A stretch of DNA of 64,000 bases from Mesorhizobium sp. NFR06. GTDB lineage: Bacteria; Pseudomonadota; Alphaproteobacteria; Rhizobiales; Rhizobiaceae. Numbering within the stretch: the stretch's first letter is position 1; the number at the start of each line of letters is the position of its first letter. The stretch lies in assembly GCF_900115245.1 (NCBI RefSeq), contig NZ_FOVT01000009.1:124001-188000 (forward strand), written 5' to 3'. The notes beneath the pieces were generated by a model, which did no database searches, was not told the origin of the DNA, and saw nothing but the letters and a program-made list of their open reading frames with translations. Positions 46,285 to 56,738 of the stretch are shown here, in pieces. Position numbers and translations under genes: made by a program.

Positions 46285-47577
46285 TCAGACGGCGAGCCGG
46301 CGGGCAGTGGTCTGCGGGCCCGCAAGCGATTCGAGGATCGCCTCGTAGGGTGCAAGCGTGCCCACGGGGCCGACCGCGGTAAGCGTCGGCTTGGTCGAGA
46401 ACAGCCGCGAGGAAAGGTCGGTCAGCCGCTCGATAGTCAGCGCCGAAAGCCGCTCCATCAATTCCTCCTTGGCGATCGGCCGCCCGAACAACAGCAGCTG
46501 CCGGGCAATCTGCGAGGCGCGGCTGGCCGGGCTTTCGGCCGACATGATGAGGCCGGCGCGGTACTGCGCCCGCGCCCGGTCGAGCTCATCCTGTTGGATG
46601 CTCTCGCCGGCCTTCTGCAATTCGTCGATGATCACCGGCACCAGCTTGGCGATGTCGCTCTGCCCGGTCGCGGCGTGTACGCCGAAGATGCCGGTGTCGG
46701 AAAAACCCCAGTGGAAGGCATAGACCGAGTAACAGAGGCCGCGCTTCTCGCGCACTTCCTGGAACAGCCTCGACGACATGCCGCCGCCGAGAATCATCGA
46801 CAGCACCTGCGAGGCATAGAAATCGCGCACATGGTAGGCGCGGCCCTCGAAGCCGAGCACGATCTGCGCGTCCATCAGGTCGCGGTTCTCGCGGAAGTCG
46901 CCGCCGACATATTGCGCATATTGCGGGATGTTGCCCGCCGCCTTGGCGCGGAAGCCGCCGAGCTGCTTCTCGACCTCGCGCACGAAATTGTCGTGCTTGA
47001 CGTCGCCCGCGGCCACGATCACCATCCGCTCTGCGTCGTATTGCCGCTCGATGAAGCTGTGCAGCTGTTTGGAGGTGAAGGATTTGACCGTCTCCGGCGT
47101 GCCCAGGATCGAGCGGCCGATGGTCTGATGGCGGAAGGCTGTTTCGGTGAAGCGGTCGAAGACGACGTCGTCGGGCGTGTCGTGAGCGGCGCCGATCTCT
47201 TGCAGGATCACATGCTGCTCGCGCTCGAGCTCGTCGGGGTCGAACTCCGACTCCTGGAGGATGTCGGCCAGGATATCGACCGCCAGCGGCACGTCGTCGG
47301 AGAGCACCCTGGCATAGTAGGAGGTCGTCTCGACGCTGGTGGCGGCGTTGATCTCGCCGCCGACATTCTCGATTTCCGAGGCGATCTCGAAGGCGCTGCG
47401 GCGCTTCGTGCCCTTGAACGCCATGTGCTCGAGCAGATGGGCCATGCCATGCTCTTCGTCACGTTCGTTGCGGGCTCCCGACTTCACCCAGGCACCAAGG
47501 GCAACCGATTCGATACTTGGAAGGGTTTCGGTGGCGACTGTCAGGCCGTTCGACAGACGGCTTACCTCAACACCCAT
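46285..47577 (-). CDS. M16 family zinc metallopeptidase
   Basis: 430-residue peptidase with the inverted zinc motif HLLEH in GMAHLLEHMAFKGTKRR and a downstream Glu, as in PqqL/processing-peptidase M16B proteins. The second half is the structural M16 domain without zinc motif. Bacterial members degrade small peptides or act as periplasmic or cytosolic processing peptidases. The ATG at 47577 (MGVEVSRLSNGL) is chosen by family length. It follows thrC by 14 bp on the same strand. Confidence 0.93.
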   Translation of the reverse strand: MGVEVSRLSNGLTVATETLPSIESVALGAWVKSGARNERDEEHGMAHLLEHMAFKGTKRRSAFEIASEIENVGGEINAATSVETTSYYARVLSDDVPLAVDILADILQESEFDPDELEREQHVILQEIGAAHDTPDDVVFDRFTETAFRHQTIGRSILGTPETVKSFTSKQLHSFIERQYDAERMVIVAAGDVKHDNFVREVEKQLGGFRAKAAGNIPQYAQYVGGDFRENRDLMDAQIVLGFEGRAYHVRDFYASQVLSMILGGGMSSRLFQEVREKRGLCYSVYAFHWGFSDTGIFGVHAATGQSDIAKLVPVIIDELQKAGESIQQDELDRARAQYRAGLIMSAESPASRASQIARQLLLFGRPIAKEELMERLSALTIERLTDLSSRLFSTKPTLTAVGPVGTLAPYEAILESLAGPQTTARRLAV

Positions 47578-47591
47578 ATGGCAAGTACTCC

Positions 47592-48989
47592 CTAGCGCGC
47601 CGCCCGCGAGTGGCGGTTCACGTAATCTTCCACCATTTTCAAGTCGGATGGAAGTATCGTGTATTTTTCGTCGGCTGTCATCAAGCCGCCTAGCCATGCG
47701 GGTAGGACGGGAGCGATGCCGCTGGCGGCTTCCACCGCGGCCGGGAACTTCGCCGGATGCGCGGTGCCGAGCACCACCATGGGAACCGCGCCGGAAGCGT
47801 GGGCGGCCGCGACGCGCACGGCAGCGGCCGTATGCGGGTCGAGCAGGTAGTTGCTCGCTTCGTACGTCGCGCGGATGGTCGAGGTGACGTTGCCGACGGT
47901 CGCGCGGCCGGCGTCGAATTCGGCGCGGATGCGCGCCAGTTGATCGGCGTCGATGGTGAAGGCGCCGGACTGCTTCAGCCCGTTCATGTAGCGCCTCACC
48001 GTCTCCGCGTTGCGGCCGGACGCTTCGAACAGCAGCCGCTCGAAATTCGACGAGACCTGGATATCCATCGATGGCGAGGTGGTCGCGAACACGCCCTTGG
48101 TGCGATATTCGCCGCTCGCAAGCGTGCGTGCCAGGATATCGTTGTCATTGGTGGCGATGATCAGCCGCTCGATCGGCAAACCCATGCGTTTGGCGGCGTA
48201 ACCGGCGAAAATATCGCCGAAATTGCCGGTCGGCACGGTGAAGGAGACCGGCCGGTCCGGCGCGCCGAGCGACAGCGCCGACGAGAAATAATAGACGATC
48301 TGGGCCATGATGCGGGCCCAGTTGATCGAATTGACGCCCGACAGCGACACACGGTCGCGGAAGCCGTGATCGTTGAACATGTCCTTCACCAGGCCCTGGC
48401 AATCGTCGAAATTGCCTTCGATCGCCAGCGCATGGACGTTGGTGCCCTTCGATGTCGTCATCTGTCGCTGCTGCACCGGCGAGACCTTGCCGTGCGGGAA
48501 TAGGATGAAGATGTCGGTGCGGTCGCGGCCGGCAAAAGCGTCGATCGCAGCCCCGCCGGTGTCGCCGGAAGTGGCGCCGACGATGGTGGCTCGCTGGCCG
48601 CGCTCGGCGAGCGTATGGTCCATCAGCCGCGCGAGCAACTGCATCGCCACGTCCTTGAAGGCCAGCGTCGGGCCGTGGAAGAGCTCGAGGATGAAAGTGT
48701 TCTTCCCCGTCTGCACCAGCGGGCAGACGGCCTCGTGCCGGAACGTTGCGTAGGCTTGGCGCGCCAGCCGCTCGAAGACGGGCGCCGCGATCTCGCCGCC
48801 CAGGAACGGCGTCAGCACGCGAATGGCGAGGTCCGGATAGGCGAGGCCGCGCATGGCGCGGATGTCGGCGGCCGAGAACTGCGGCCATTCGCGCGGCACG
48901 TAAAGCCCGCCGTCGCGCGCCAGCCCGGCCAGCACCGCGTCGGAAAATCCAAGCACGGGCGCATCCCCGCGGGTACTCACATATTGCAT
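47592..48989 (-). CDS. thrC: Threonine synthase
   Basis: 465-residue PLP enzyme converting O-phosphohomoserine to threonine. The PLP lysine lies in GPTLAFKDVAMQ, the phosphate-binding glycines in GATSGDTGGAAI, and the PTGNFGDIFAGY motif follows. The ATG at 48989 (MQYVSTRGDAP) fits the family start. With thrB at 38.5 kb, two of the three final threonine genes are in the window. The M16 gene is cotranscribed downstream. Confidence 0.96.
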   Translation of the reverse strand: MQYVSTRGDAPVLGFSDAVLAGLARDGGLYVPREWPQFSAADIRAMRGLAYPDLAIRVLTPFLGGEIAAPVFERLARQAYATFRHEAVCPLVQTGKNTFILELFHGPTLAFKDVAMQLLARLMDHTLAERGQRATIVGATSGDTGGAAIDAFAGRDRTDIFILFPHGKVSPVQQRQMTTSKGTNVHALAIEGNFDDCQGLVKDMFNDHGFRDRVSLSGVNSINWARIMAQIVYYFSSALSLGAPDRPVSFTVPTGNFGDIFAGYAAKRMGLPIERLIIATNDNDILARTLASGEYRTKGVFATTSPSMDIQVSSNFERLLFEASGRNAETVRRYMNGLKQSGAFTIDADQLARIRAEFDAGRATVGNVTSTIRATYEASNYLLDPHTAAAVRVAAAHASGAVPMVVLGTAHPAKFPAAVEAASGIAPVLPAWLGGLMTADEKYTILPSDLKMVEDYVNRHSRAAR

Positions 48990-49117
48990 CGTAAAAGGCC
49001 CATTGCTGCCGGTCGCGTCATCCACGGCAATTGGTTAATTTTCCCAGTTGGCTCAGTCGCATTTTTGCCGCGCGGTTGCTATACGTCACCGGCTTTGTGA
49101 GAGGGAAGTGCAGTTTC

Positions 49118-49855
49118 ATGGCGTTTTATTCGGTCGACCGTCGTTTTGTCGCGGGTCTGGCGCTCGCCGGCTTTATGCTTGCCGTCGCCGGTTGCCAATC
49201 GAGCGACAATGGCATCCTGAACCTCGGTTTCGGCAAGAAGGATCCTACCGCGCCGCCTCCGCCGCAGGATCCCAAGATCCTCGCCAGCCAGTTGCAGGCC
49301 TATTGTCCGAAAGTGACGCTGCGCGACGGCACCGCCTACTTCAACACCTATGCCAGGGGCGCGAAGCCCAAGAAAAAGAAGGGCGACGCCGCGGCGGACG
49401 CGCAAGCTACGGCCGAGGCCGCGGCCGCCCAGACCGGGCCCAACGGCCAGCCCGTCGATCCCGATCACGATCCGTCCAAGATCATCTACCAGGCCTCGAT
49501 TTCGGACGTGACGCGCGATTGCACCCATGCCAACGGCCAATTGTCGATGAAGATCGCCGTTGCCGGCAAGGTCGTGCCAGGTCCGATGTTTGCGCCCGGA
49601 ACCGTCACCATGCCGATCCGCATTGCGGTTCAACATGGCAACGACGTGCTCTATTCGCAACTCCATCAATACCAGGTGCAGGTCACCGATCCCTCGGCCG
49701 CAACCCAGTTCGTCTTCACCGATGCCAATGTCGTGGTGCCGGAGCCGACCGCGAAGGACTACCAGGCCTATGCCGGCTATGACGAGAACACGCCCGCCGC
49801 TTCGGCGGACAAGTCGAAAGGCAAGAGGAAGAAGCGCGCTCCGGCTACGAACTGA
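49118..49855 (+). CDS. Hypothetical outer-membrane-type lipoprotein
   Basis: 245 residues from the ATG at 49118, with GAGGGAAG just before it. The N-terminus ends in the lipobox LAVAGC, so the mature protein begins at that Cys and is lipidated. The rest has a proline stretch (APPPPQDP), a basic Lys-rich loop (KPKKKKGD), an Ala-rich segment and a beta-rich C-terminal part (IAVAGKVVPGPMFAPGTVTM). The family was not recognised, though such lipoproteins recur in Rhizobiales. It is divergent from thrC. Confidence 0.72.
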   Translation: MAFYSVDRRFVAGLALAGFMLAVAGCQSSDNGILNLGFGKKDPTAPPPPQDPKILASQLQAYCPKVTLRDGTAYFNTYARGAKPKKKKGDAAADAQATAEAAAAQTGPNGQPVDPDHDPSKIIYQASISDVTRDCTHANGQLSMKIAVAGKVVPGPMFAPGTVTMPIRIAVQHGNDVLYSQLHQYQVQVTDPSAATQFVFTDANVVVPEPTAKDYQAYAGYDENTPAASADKSKGKRKKRAPATN

Positions 49856-49907
49856 GCACGCCCGGGAAACATCCGCATATCACCGGCGAACCCTGCAGTT
49901 CGTCGGG

Positions 49908-51470
49908 CTATTCCAGCAACCCGGCGCGTTGCAGCGCGCTGCCAAGAGCCTCCGCGAGCGCGGGCGCGCAATTCACGCCTGCAAACTGGCGGCTGTAGCG
50001 AAAGGCAGGCTGAAGCTCGATCACGCGAGCGGCGGCCGCCCTGGCTTCGTCCAATCTGCCAAGCTTGGCGAGCGCGGCGGCCAATTGTACATAGGTGATA
50101 CTATGCGCCGGATTGGCCTGGACGGACTTGTAGGCAGCACGGCAGGCTTCTTCGTAACGGCCGCGCAGCAAATGGCTCATCGCTTGCGCATCAAATGCGG
50201 CCCAGGCCCAGGAATCGAAGGGGCTTAGCCGGATGCCTTGCTCGCTCCATTCTATGGCGCGCTCCGCTTCGCCGCTCCATCCGAGCATGACGCTGCCGAG
50301 AATGTAGGTCAGCGCCGATGACGGACTGATGGCGAGGGCGGCTTCCAATGCCGCGAACGCAGCGGCGCGATCATGCGCATCCATTCCGATGGAAAAGCCG
50401 GCCCATGTCAGGGCGAGCGCATCATCTTGTCCATGGACGAGGGCCGACCTGGCATGGCGGATCGAAGACGCACGGTTGATCTCTTGCAGGCCGGCCCGAA
50501 GGAACAGGCAATGGTGGCACATCGCGGCATTGCCATGCGCCAGCGCATAGGCTGGTTCGAGTGTGATCGCGCGGTCGAGAAGCGCCAGCGCCCTGGCTAC
50601 TTGCGCCGGCATCCCAGAATCCACGTCAGGCTGGGCCTGCAGCACGAGATCGTAGGCATCGAGACTGTCGGGGCGCTTGCGCCTGACACGTTCGATCTCG
50701 GCTTTCCGCACGCTTGGCGCAATCGCGCCCACTGCTGCCAGCGCGATCTCGTCTTGAAGCGCAAAGATGTCGTCGGAACTGCGGTCGTAGCGCTCGGCCC
50801 AGACATGCGCGCCGGTAGACGCGTCGATCATCTGCGTGGTGACACGTACGCGACCGCCGGCCTTGCGCACACTGCCTTCGAGGACATAGCGAACGCCAAG
50901 CTCGCGGCCGATCTGCTTTACGTCGACGGCGCGACCCCTGTAGGCGAAGGTCGAGTGTCGGGCGATGACGAACAGCCATTTGATACGTGCCAGGCCTGTG
51001 ATGATGTCGTCGACCATCCCGTCGGCAAAGTAGTCCTGCTGCGGATCGCCGCTTAGGTTCGAGAAGGGCAGGACCGCGACGGAGGGTTTCTCAGGCAAGC
51101 TCGGCGCCGACGCGGTGCGGGCGGCGGCCGAGGCATCGGGAACGTCCGTGGCGACGGCCGGTCCGACATAGCGATAGCCGCGGCGCGGCAACGTCTCGAT
51201 CCAGTTCGCGACGTTCGCCGCCTCGGCCAGCACCCGGCGCAGGGCTGCGATCTGAACCGTCAGATTGTTATCGGCAACCGCAAGCCCGCCCCAGCCGGCC
51301 TCGATCAACGCGTCCTTGGACACTGGTACGCCGGCGTTCTGGATCAGCAGCCGCAGCAGTGCGACGGCACGCTGCCCAAGCATGGTCGGCTCGGTGCCGT
51401 AAAAGAGAATGCCCACCTCCGGTTCGAGGCGGAACGGGCCGAACTGGTAGAGGCCGCCCCTGACTGTCAT
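49908..51470 (-). CDS. Winged-helix (CadC/OmpR-type) regulator with TolB-like and TPR domains
   Basis: 520 residues, no membrane helix evident. Residues about 5-100 form an OmpR-type winged helix (QRAVALLRLLIQNAG, LRRVLAE...WIETLPRRGYRYVG). Residues about 125-235 form a TolB N-terminal-like domain (SVAVLPFSNLSGDPQQDYFA, RVTTQMIDASTGAHVWAERY). The C-terminal part is TPR-like (RALALLDRAITLEPAYALAH). This architecture is common in rhizobia next to adenylate-cyclase-type genes but here has no cyclase domain. It is divergent from a cupin gene, and inverted repeats in the gap suggest mutual regulation. Confidence 0.88.
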   Translation of the reverse strand: MTVRGGLYQFGPFRLEPEVGILFYGTEPTMLGQRAVALLRLLIQNAGVPVSKDALIEAGWGGLAVADNNLTVQIAALRRVLAEAANVANWIETLPRRGYRYVGPAVATDVPDASAAARTASAPSLPEKPSVAVLPFSNLSGDPQQDYFADGMVDDIITGLARIKWLFVIARHSTFAYRGRAVDVKQIGRELGVRYVLEGSVRKAGGRVRVTTQMIDASTGAHVWAERYDRSSDDIFALQDEIALAAVGAIAPSVRKAEIERVRRKRPDSLDAYDLVLQAQPDVDSGMPAQVARALALLDRAITLEPAYALAHGNAAMCHHCLFLRAGLQEINRASSIRHARSALVHGQDDALALTWAGFSIGMDAHDRAAAFAALEAALAISPSSALTYILGSVMLGWSGEAERAIEWSEQGIRLSPFDSWAWAAFDAQAMSHLLRGRYEEACRAAYKSVQANPAHSITYVQLAAALAKLGRLDEARAAAARVIELQPAFRYSRQFAGVNCAPALAEALGSALQRAGLLE

Positions 51471-51509
51471 TCGCGTCTTTTAGCAAATTTTTGGGAACGG
51501 ATTCACGAC

Positions 51510-51554
51510 TTTCCGGCATGGACGGATCGATGTTGCGCGAACGCTTGCCGGAAA
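51510..51554. promoter_or_regulatory. Inverted repeat in the regulator/cupin divergent gap
   Basis: TTTCCGGCA (51510-51518) and TGCCGGAAA (51546-51554) are perfect 9-bp inverted repeats, with about 36 bp between their centres. The spacer between the regulator start (51470) and the cupin start (51580) contains little else. It is a candidate operator for the winged-helix regulator. Confidence 0.5.
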
Positions 51555-51579
51555 CAAGCGCCTGTCAGAGGAGGATCAT

Positions 51580-52041
51580 ATGAGCGCTGATGCCGTCATC
51601 CGCATGCCTGACGAGAAGAAAGGCGTCATGCTGCGCGGCCATCCAATGGCTTTCCTCGTCACCGATGAAAATACCAGGCATACGAGCATGTTCGACTGGA
51701 CGATACCGCCGGAGTTCGCCACCGGGCGGCATGTTCACCGGGTGCAGGAGGAAACCTTTTACCTGCTCGAGGGCGAGTGTGAATGGCATGTCGGCGCGAA
51801 GACGATCCGGGCTACGCCGGGGACCTTTCTGTTCATCCCGCCGGGAGTGCCGCACAACATCACGAATGTCAGCGAGAAGCCTGCGCGCGTGCTGATGACC
51901 GTTTCTCCACCTGGCCACGAGCATTATTTCGAGGAGCTCGCCAAACTTGCGGCGCAGGGTGCGCCGGATCCTAAAGCGCTCGCCGATCTGCGAAACCGCT
52001 ACGACACCGACCAGCTGTCGACGCTGACAACGCGCTCTTAG
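51580..52041 (+). CDS. Cupin domain protein
   Basis: 153-residue single cupin. The first metal motif is TGRHVHRVQEETFYLLEG and the second part is RATPGTFLFIPPGVPHNITN with the later His. A good ribosome site (GAGGAGG) precedes the ATG at 51580. The substrate is not recognisable. It is divergent from the winged-helix regulator, which probably controls it. Confidence 0.87.
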   Translation: MSADAVIRMPDEKKGVMLRGHPMAFLVTDENTRHTSMFDWTIPPEFATGRHVHRVQEETFYLLEGECEWHVGAKTIRATPGTFLFIPPGVPHNITNVSEKPARVLMTVSPPGHEHYFEELAKLAAQGAPDPKALADLRNRYDTDQLSTLTTRS

Positions 52042-52056
52042 CCAGGTCCTTGGGCT

Positions 52057-52746
52057 CTAAGCGTCTTCCGACCACTCCGAAAGCGCCGCGATCGTGCTGT
52101 TGAGTTCCGCCCAGCGCCGGATGACCGTTTCGGCACCGGCCTCGGTCAACGCGTCGGCATGGCCCGGATAGCTGTGGGCGGCGCCGGTGAAGCCGATGAC
52201 GCGCATGCCGGCCGCCCTCGCGCCGTGGACGCCGTGTACGGAATCCTCGATGACGAAAGTGTTCTTCGGATTGGCGCCCAACTTTTCGGCGGCGTAGAGG
52301 AACACGTCCGGCGCCGGCTTGGTCTTCTTGCTGGGGATATCGAGGCCGGAAAAGATGCGGCCGGCGAAAAATGGCAGCAGGCGCACCTTCTCCAGCATGA
52401 ATTCGACCCGATCGGTGCGCGAATTGGAGCAGACTGCGCGCGGCGCGGTGACGGCGGCGACCGCCTCGCGGGCGCCGTCGATGATGCGCACGTCTGCGCG
52501 CAGCTTGCGGTCGACCAGTTCCTCGGCGCGGTCGATCAGCGAGGCTTGGAACGGGATTTGCGACTTCTCCTCGACCCGCATCAGAATGTCCTTGAAGGTC
52601 AGCCCGGCATAGGTCTCGGCAAGCTCTTCGGCCGAGATTTCGAACCCCGCCGACGTCAGCAGCTCGGACTCGACGCGCGCGGCGACGATTTCGGAATCGA
52701 CGAGCACGCCGTCGCAATCGAAAATGACAAGGTCTGGCTGGGGCAT
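52057..52746 (-). CDS. HAD-IA family phosphatase (phosphoglycolate phosphatase-like)
   Basis: 229 residues with HAD motif I DCDGVLVDSE, motif II in AVCSNSRT, and motif III/IV in KPAPDVFLYAAEKLG and VIEDSVHGVHGARAAGM. The cap is helical (subfamily IA). The start at 52746 (MPQPDLVIFDCDG) is the family-consistent one. These enzymes dephosphorylate small sugar phosphates or beta-phosphoglucomutase-type substrates. It lies upstream of and divergent from ccrM by about 170 bp. Confidence 0.9.
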   Translation of the reverse strand: MPQPDLVIFDCDGVLVDSEIVAARVESELLTSAGFEISAEELAETYAGLTFKDILMRVEEKSQIPFQASLIDRAEELVDRKLRADVRIIDGAREAVAAVTAPRAVCSNSRTDRVEFMLEKVRLLPFFAGRIFSGLDIPSKKTKPAPDVFLYAAEKLGANPKNTFVIEDSVHGVHGARAAGMRVIGFTGAAHSYPGHADALTEAGAETVIRRWAELNSTIAALSEWSEDA

Positions 52747-52896
52747 GGCAATCCGAAAAAACACTGGGAAGGCGTGGCGGCTCAAGCGGGGCGGCATACA
52801 CCAATGGGCCGGCCTTCGCAAACCGCGTGAACCCGGCAGCCGGCCTTCACCGAATGTTTACGCTGATCGGTAACCATAACAGCCAGTAAACCGTAA

Positions 52897-54051
<1,155 letters not shown>

Positions 54052-54052
54052 T

Positions 54053-54096
54053 CAATTACAGGAAAACTGCGCGGCGGCTTTCCGTCTGGAATTCGG
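54053..54096 (+). repeat. Short hairpin element, family H copy 4 (degenerate)
   Basis: CAATTACAGGAAAACTGCGC followed by GGCGGCTTTCC and GTCTGGAATTC. The core AAAACTGCGCGGCGGCTTT at 54063-54081 is closed by GG/CC, with an outer pair AATT/AATT partly kept. It lies immediately after the ccrM stop. Confidence 0.65.
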
Positions 54097-54102
54097 AACA
54101 GG

Positions 54103-54134
54103 CGGTTCGGCGCTTCCATGGACTCGCCGAACCG
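54103..54134 (+). terminator. Hairpin downstream of ccrM
   Basis: CGGTTCGGCG-12 nt-CGCCGAACCG is a perfect 10-bp stem in the gap between ccrM and the convergent HAD gene. No T-run follows, so it may terminate or stabilise rather than act alone. Confidence 0.5.
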
Positions 54135-54177
54135 CTCTTGAATCAAGACTTCAACGGATCGCTGCAAGCGATTCAGA

Positions 54178-54789
54178 TCAAGCCGTAATCCCGAACCATT
54201 CAAGGTCCGCTTTAAGCGTCTTGGCGTCGGTGAACAGCACCGCCTGCCAGCCGGCGGCCTTGGCGCCGTCGACATTCTTCTGGCTGTCGTCGATGAACAA
54301 TGTGGCTGATGGCTCGAGGCCGAATGCGGCCACGTGATGGTCGTAGATGGCGCGGTCGGGCTTGATCTGGTGGATGTCGGCCGACACCGTCACGCCGCGC
54401 GGTCGGTTGAGGAAGTCGAAACGTTGCCGCGCTTCGGCAAGCGTGTCGGCGGCAAAGTTGGTCAGCATGGTTACATCGTGGCCGCTCTCGATCAGGCCAA
54501 CCATGATGGCGACGCTGTCCTCATAGGCATGCGGCACCATCTCATGCCAATGGCGGCGGAAATTGCGGATGTTTTCCGCGTGATCGGGATGTTCGGCGAT
54601 CAACAGCGCTTCCGCCTCCTGCCATGGTCGGCCGCGGTCCTGTTCGATGTTCCAATCATGCGTGCAGACATTGTCGAAGAACCACCTTCGCTCTTCGGCG
54701 TCCGGAATGAGGCGGCTGAACGGGATATTGGGATCGTAGTGGATCAGCACCCGGCCGATGTCGAACACGATGTGGCGGATTTCGGTCAT
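54178..54789 (-). CDS. HAD family hydrolase
   Basis: 203-residue HAD phosphatase with motif I VFDIGRVLIHYD (Asp nucleophile), motif II in VTMLTNFA, motif III near KPDRAIYDH, and motif IV LFIDDSQKNVDGAKAAG. It resembles the epoxide-hydrolase/YihX-like subfamily. The start at 54789 is chosen by family alignment; the open frame is longer upstream but not family-like. Converges with ccrM. Confidence 0.88.
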   Translation of the reverse strand: MTEIRHIVFDIGRVLIHYDPNIPFSRLIPDAEERRWFFDNVCTHDWNIEQDRGRPWQEAEALLIAEHPDHAENIRNFRRHWHEMVPHAYEDSVAIMVGLIESGHDVTMLTNFAADTLAEARQRFDFLNRPRGVTVSADIHQIKPDRAIYDHHVAAFGLEPSATLFIDDSQKNVDGAKAAGWQAVLFTDAKTLKADLEWFGITA

Positions 54790-54830
54790 TGCGGTCCTTT
54801 CAATGCGGGCGTTGCATTTTGGCGCATGCC

Positions 54831-54897
54831 GCCCAAAAGTGCGCAGCCGTCTTGGGATAACGACCTGCACAAAACAAACGATCCAAAGCGCGTTGCG
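54831..54897 (+). repeat. Short hairpin element, family H copy 5
   Basis: Core AAAAGTGCGCAGCCGTCTT (54835-54853) closed by GCCC and GGG. A tail close to that of copy 1 follows (TAACGACCTGCACAAAA, then AAAGCGCGT). Compared with copy 1, a few bases differ but both stem strands stay matched. Confidence 0.75.
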
Positions 54898-54908
54898 GCG
54901 TGATCACG

Positions 54909-56048
54909 TCACGCACGACGCGCCTTGATCGCGCCCGGTATCGCCGCCTCGATTACCTTTTTCATGACGGTGGGCAGAGCTTCCCCGGAAATGTCATGGG
55001 CCAGCGACCAGAAATACCCCGCCGGCGCATCGCCTTTGATGCGGGCATGGAAGACGTCCAGCTCGAGCGCGAAATGGGTGAAGACATGCCCGATTTGCCC
55101 GGCGCGACGCCAGTCGGCGGGAAAAGGCGCGGCGTCGGTGGTCGTGGCCCCGTCGATCCGCGCCGTCCAGCCGGTCGTCGGCACCTCGGTCATGCCGCCG
55201 AGCAGTCCCTTCTCCGGCCGCTTGCGCAAAAGGATGGCGCCGTCGTCGCGTTCGGCGACGAAGGCCGCACCCTTGCGCAGCGGCTTGTTGTCCTTCGGCA
55301 GGCGAACCGGAAATCTTTCCGGATCGTCCGAGAGGAGGGCGCTGCAATCCTCGCGCACCGGGCAAAGCATGCAGCGCGGCCGCTTTGGCGTGCAGATCGT
55401 CGCGCCGAGGTCCATCATCGCCTGGGCAAAATCGCCGGGCCGAGCCTGCGGCACCAGTTTTTCGACCAGCGTGCGGATTTCGGGCTTGGCCTCGCCGAGC
55501 GGCGTTTCGATCGAATGGAGCCGGGTCATGACGCGCTCGACATTGCCGTCGACGACCGCAGCCGGCCGGTCGAAGGCGATCGCGGCGATCGCCGCCGCGG
55601 TATAGAGGCCGATACCAGGCAATGTCCGCAGGCCGGCCTCTGTGTCGGGAAATTGGCCGCCTTGCCGCGCCACCAGGTCCGCGCAGGCTTTGAGGTTGCG
55701 CGCCCTGGAATAATAGCCGAGCCCGGCCCAGGCCTTCATCACGTCCTCGGCGGATGCCGCCGCCAGCGCCTCGACCGTCGGCCACTTCTCGACGAAATTG
55801 CGAAAATAAGCCTTCACCGCCTCGACCGTTGTCTGCTGCAGCATCACCTCCGACAGCCAGACGCGGTAGGGATCGGCCCTTGCACCGCGCGCAAACGCTC
55901 CCGGCGTGACGCGCCAGGGCAGGTCGCGGTGATGCGCATCGTACCAGGCAAGCAGCCGCGCTGCGATGTGGCGGGATCCAGTGTTGCTGGTTTCTCCCGA
56001 CACGCCATCTTCCGGTTCGGTCTTGCGGGTCTGATCTTGCGGTGCCAT
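54909..56048 (-). CDS. mutY: A/G-specific adenine glycosylase
   Basis: 379-residue DNA glycosylase removing A opposite 8-oxoguanine. Helix-hairpin-helix/GPD region with VMLQQTTVEAVKAYF, catalytic Asp in VVDGNVERVM, then the [4Fe-4S] motif C-x6-C-x2-C-x5-C (CTPKRPRC, CMLC, CPVREDC). The C-terminal NUDIX-like domain that reads 8-oxoG is present (RKRPEKGLLGGMTEVPTTGW). The start at 56048 (MAPQDQTR) is the family start. It is divergent from the DciA-like gene with 26 bp between their start codons. Confidence 0.96.
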   Translation of the reverse strand: MAPQDQTRKTEPEDGVSGETSNTGSRHIAARLLAWYDAHHRDLPWRVTPGAFARGARADPYRVWLSEVMLQQTTVEAVKAYFRNFVEKWPTVEALAAASAEDVMKAWAGLGYYSRARNLKACADLVARQGGQFPDTEAGLRTLPGIGLYTAAAIAAIAFDRPAAVVDGNVERVMTRLHSIETPLGEAKPEIRTLVEKLVPQARPGDFAQAMMDLGATICTPKRPRCMLCPVREDCSALLSDDPERFPVRLPKDNKPLRKGAAFVAERDDGAILLRKRPEKGLLGGMTEVPTTGWTARIDGATTTDAAPFPADWRRAGQIGHVFTHFALELDVFHARIKGDAPAGYFWSLAHDISGEALPTVMKKVIEAAIPGAIKARRA

Positions 56049-56074
56049 TGATCGCTTCGGACTGGAGAACGCAC

Positions 56075-56584
56075 ATGGCAGGGAAAAGGCCCTTCGGCAA
56101 TCCCGTTCCGGTGAGCGATCTCGCCACCGAGATCCTCGATCCGGTGCTGAAGAAGCGCGCCGGCATCTCGATTGGGCTGGTGCAGTCGTGGGAAGAGATT
56201 GCCGGGCCGCGCCTGGCCAACCATTCACGCCCCGAGAAAATCCAGTGGCCGCGCCGCCTGCATGAGGACGACCCGTTCGAGCCGGCGACACTGGTCATCG
56301 CCTGCGAAGGCATGGCGGCGCTGCACCTGCAGCATGAGGCCGGCGAGGTCATCAACCGCGTCAACGCTTTTCTGGGCTTCAACGCGATCGGCCGCATCAA
56401 GATCCTGCAGAAACCGGTGCTTTCGCAAAAGGCGCGGCCGAAGCCGGCGCCGCGACCGTTGAGCGAGGCGGAGAAATCGAAGCTTTCGCATATAGTCGGC
56501 AAGATCGAGGACGACGGCCTGCGCGCTTCGCTGGAGCGGCTCGGCGCCACGATTATGAGTGAAAGGAAGCCCAAAGGCTCGTAA
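56075..56584 (+). CDS. DciA-like protein (DUF721)
   Basis: 169 residues. The DUF721/DciA domain is recognisable (QSWEEIAGPRLANHSRPEKI, ATLVIACEGMAALHLQHEAG, AIGRIKILQKP), the KH-like fold thought to load the replicative helicase in bacteria lacking DnaC. The ATG at 56075, with TGGAGA upstream, is chosen over an in-frame codon at 56042. The C-terminus is a basic, helical extension. A DsbA-like gene follows about 150 bp further. Confidence 0.88.
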   Translation: MAGKRPFGNPVPVSDLATEILDPVLKKRAGISIGLVQSWEEIAGPRLANHSRPEKIQWPRRLHEDDPFEPATLVIACEGMAALHLQHEAGEVINRVNAFLGFNAIGRIKILQKPVLSQKARPKPAPRPLSEAEKSKLSHIVGKIEDDGLRASLERLGATIMSERKPKGS

Positions 56585-56738
56585 GAAGCGTCATGAATGC
56601 GTCACCAATCTCGCGCATTCGTGATGCTGATGATCAAGTTTCGCGATTGGATTGGGGATCGCGATGCCTTAATTCGCGCCAACTCTAGCCTTTTCTAGCC
56701 CTTGCATTGCAAAATTCAACCGATATCAGGTGATTCGC

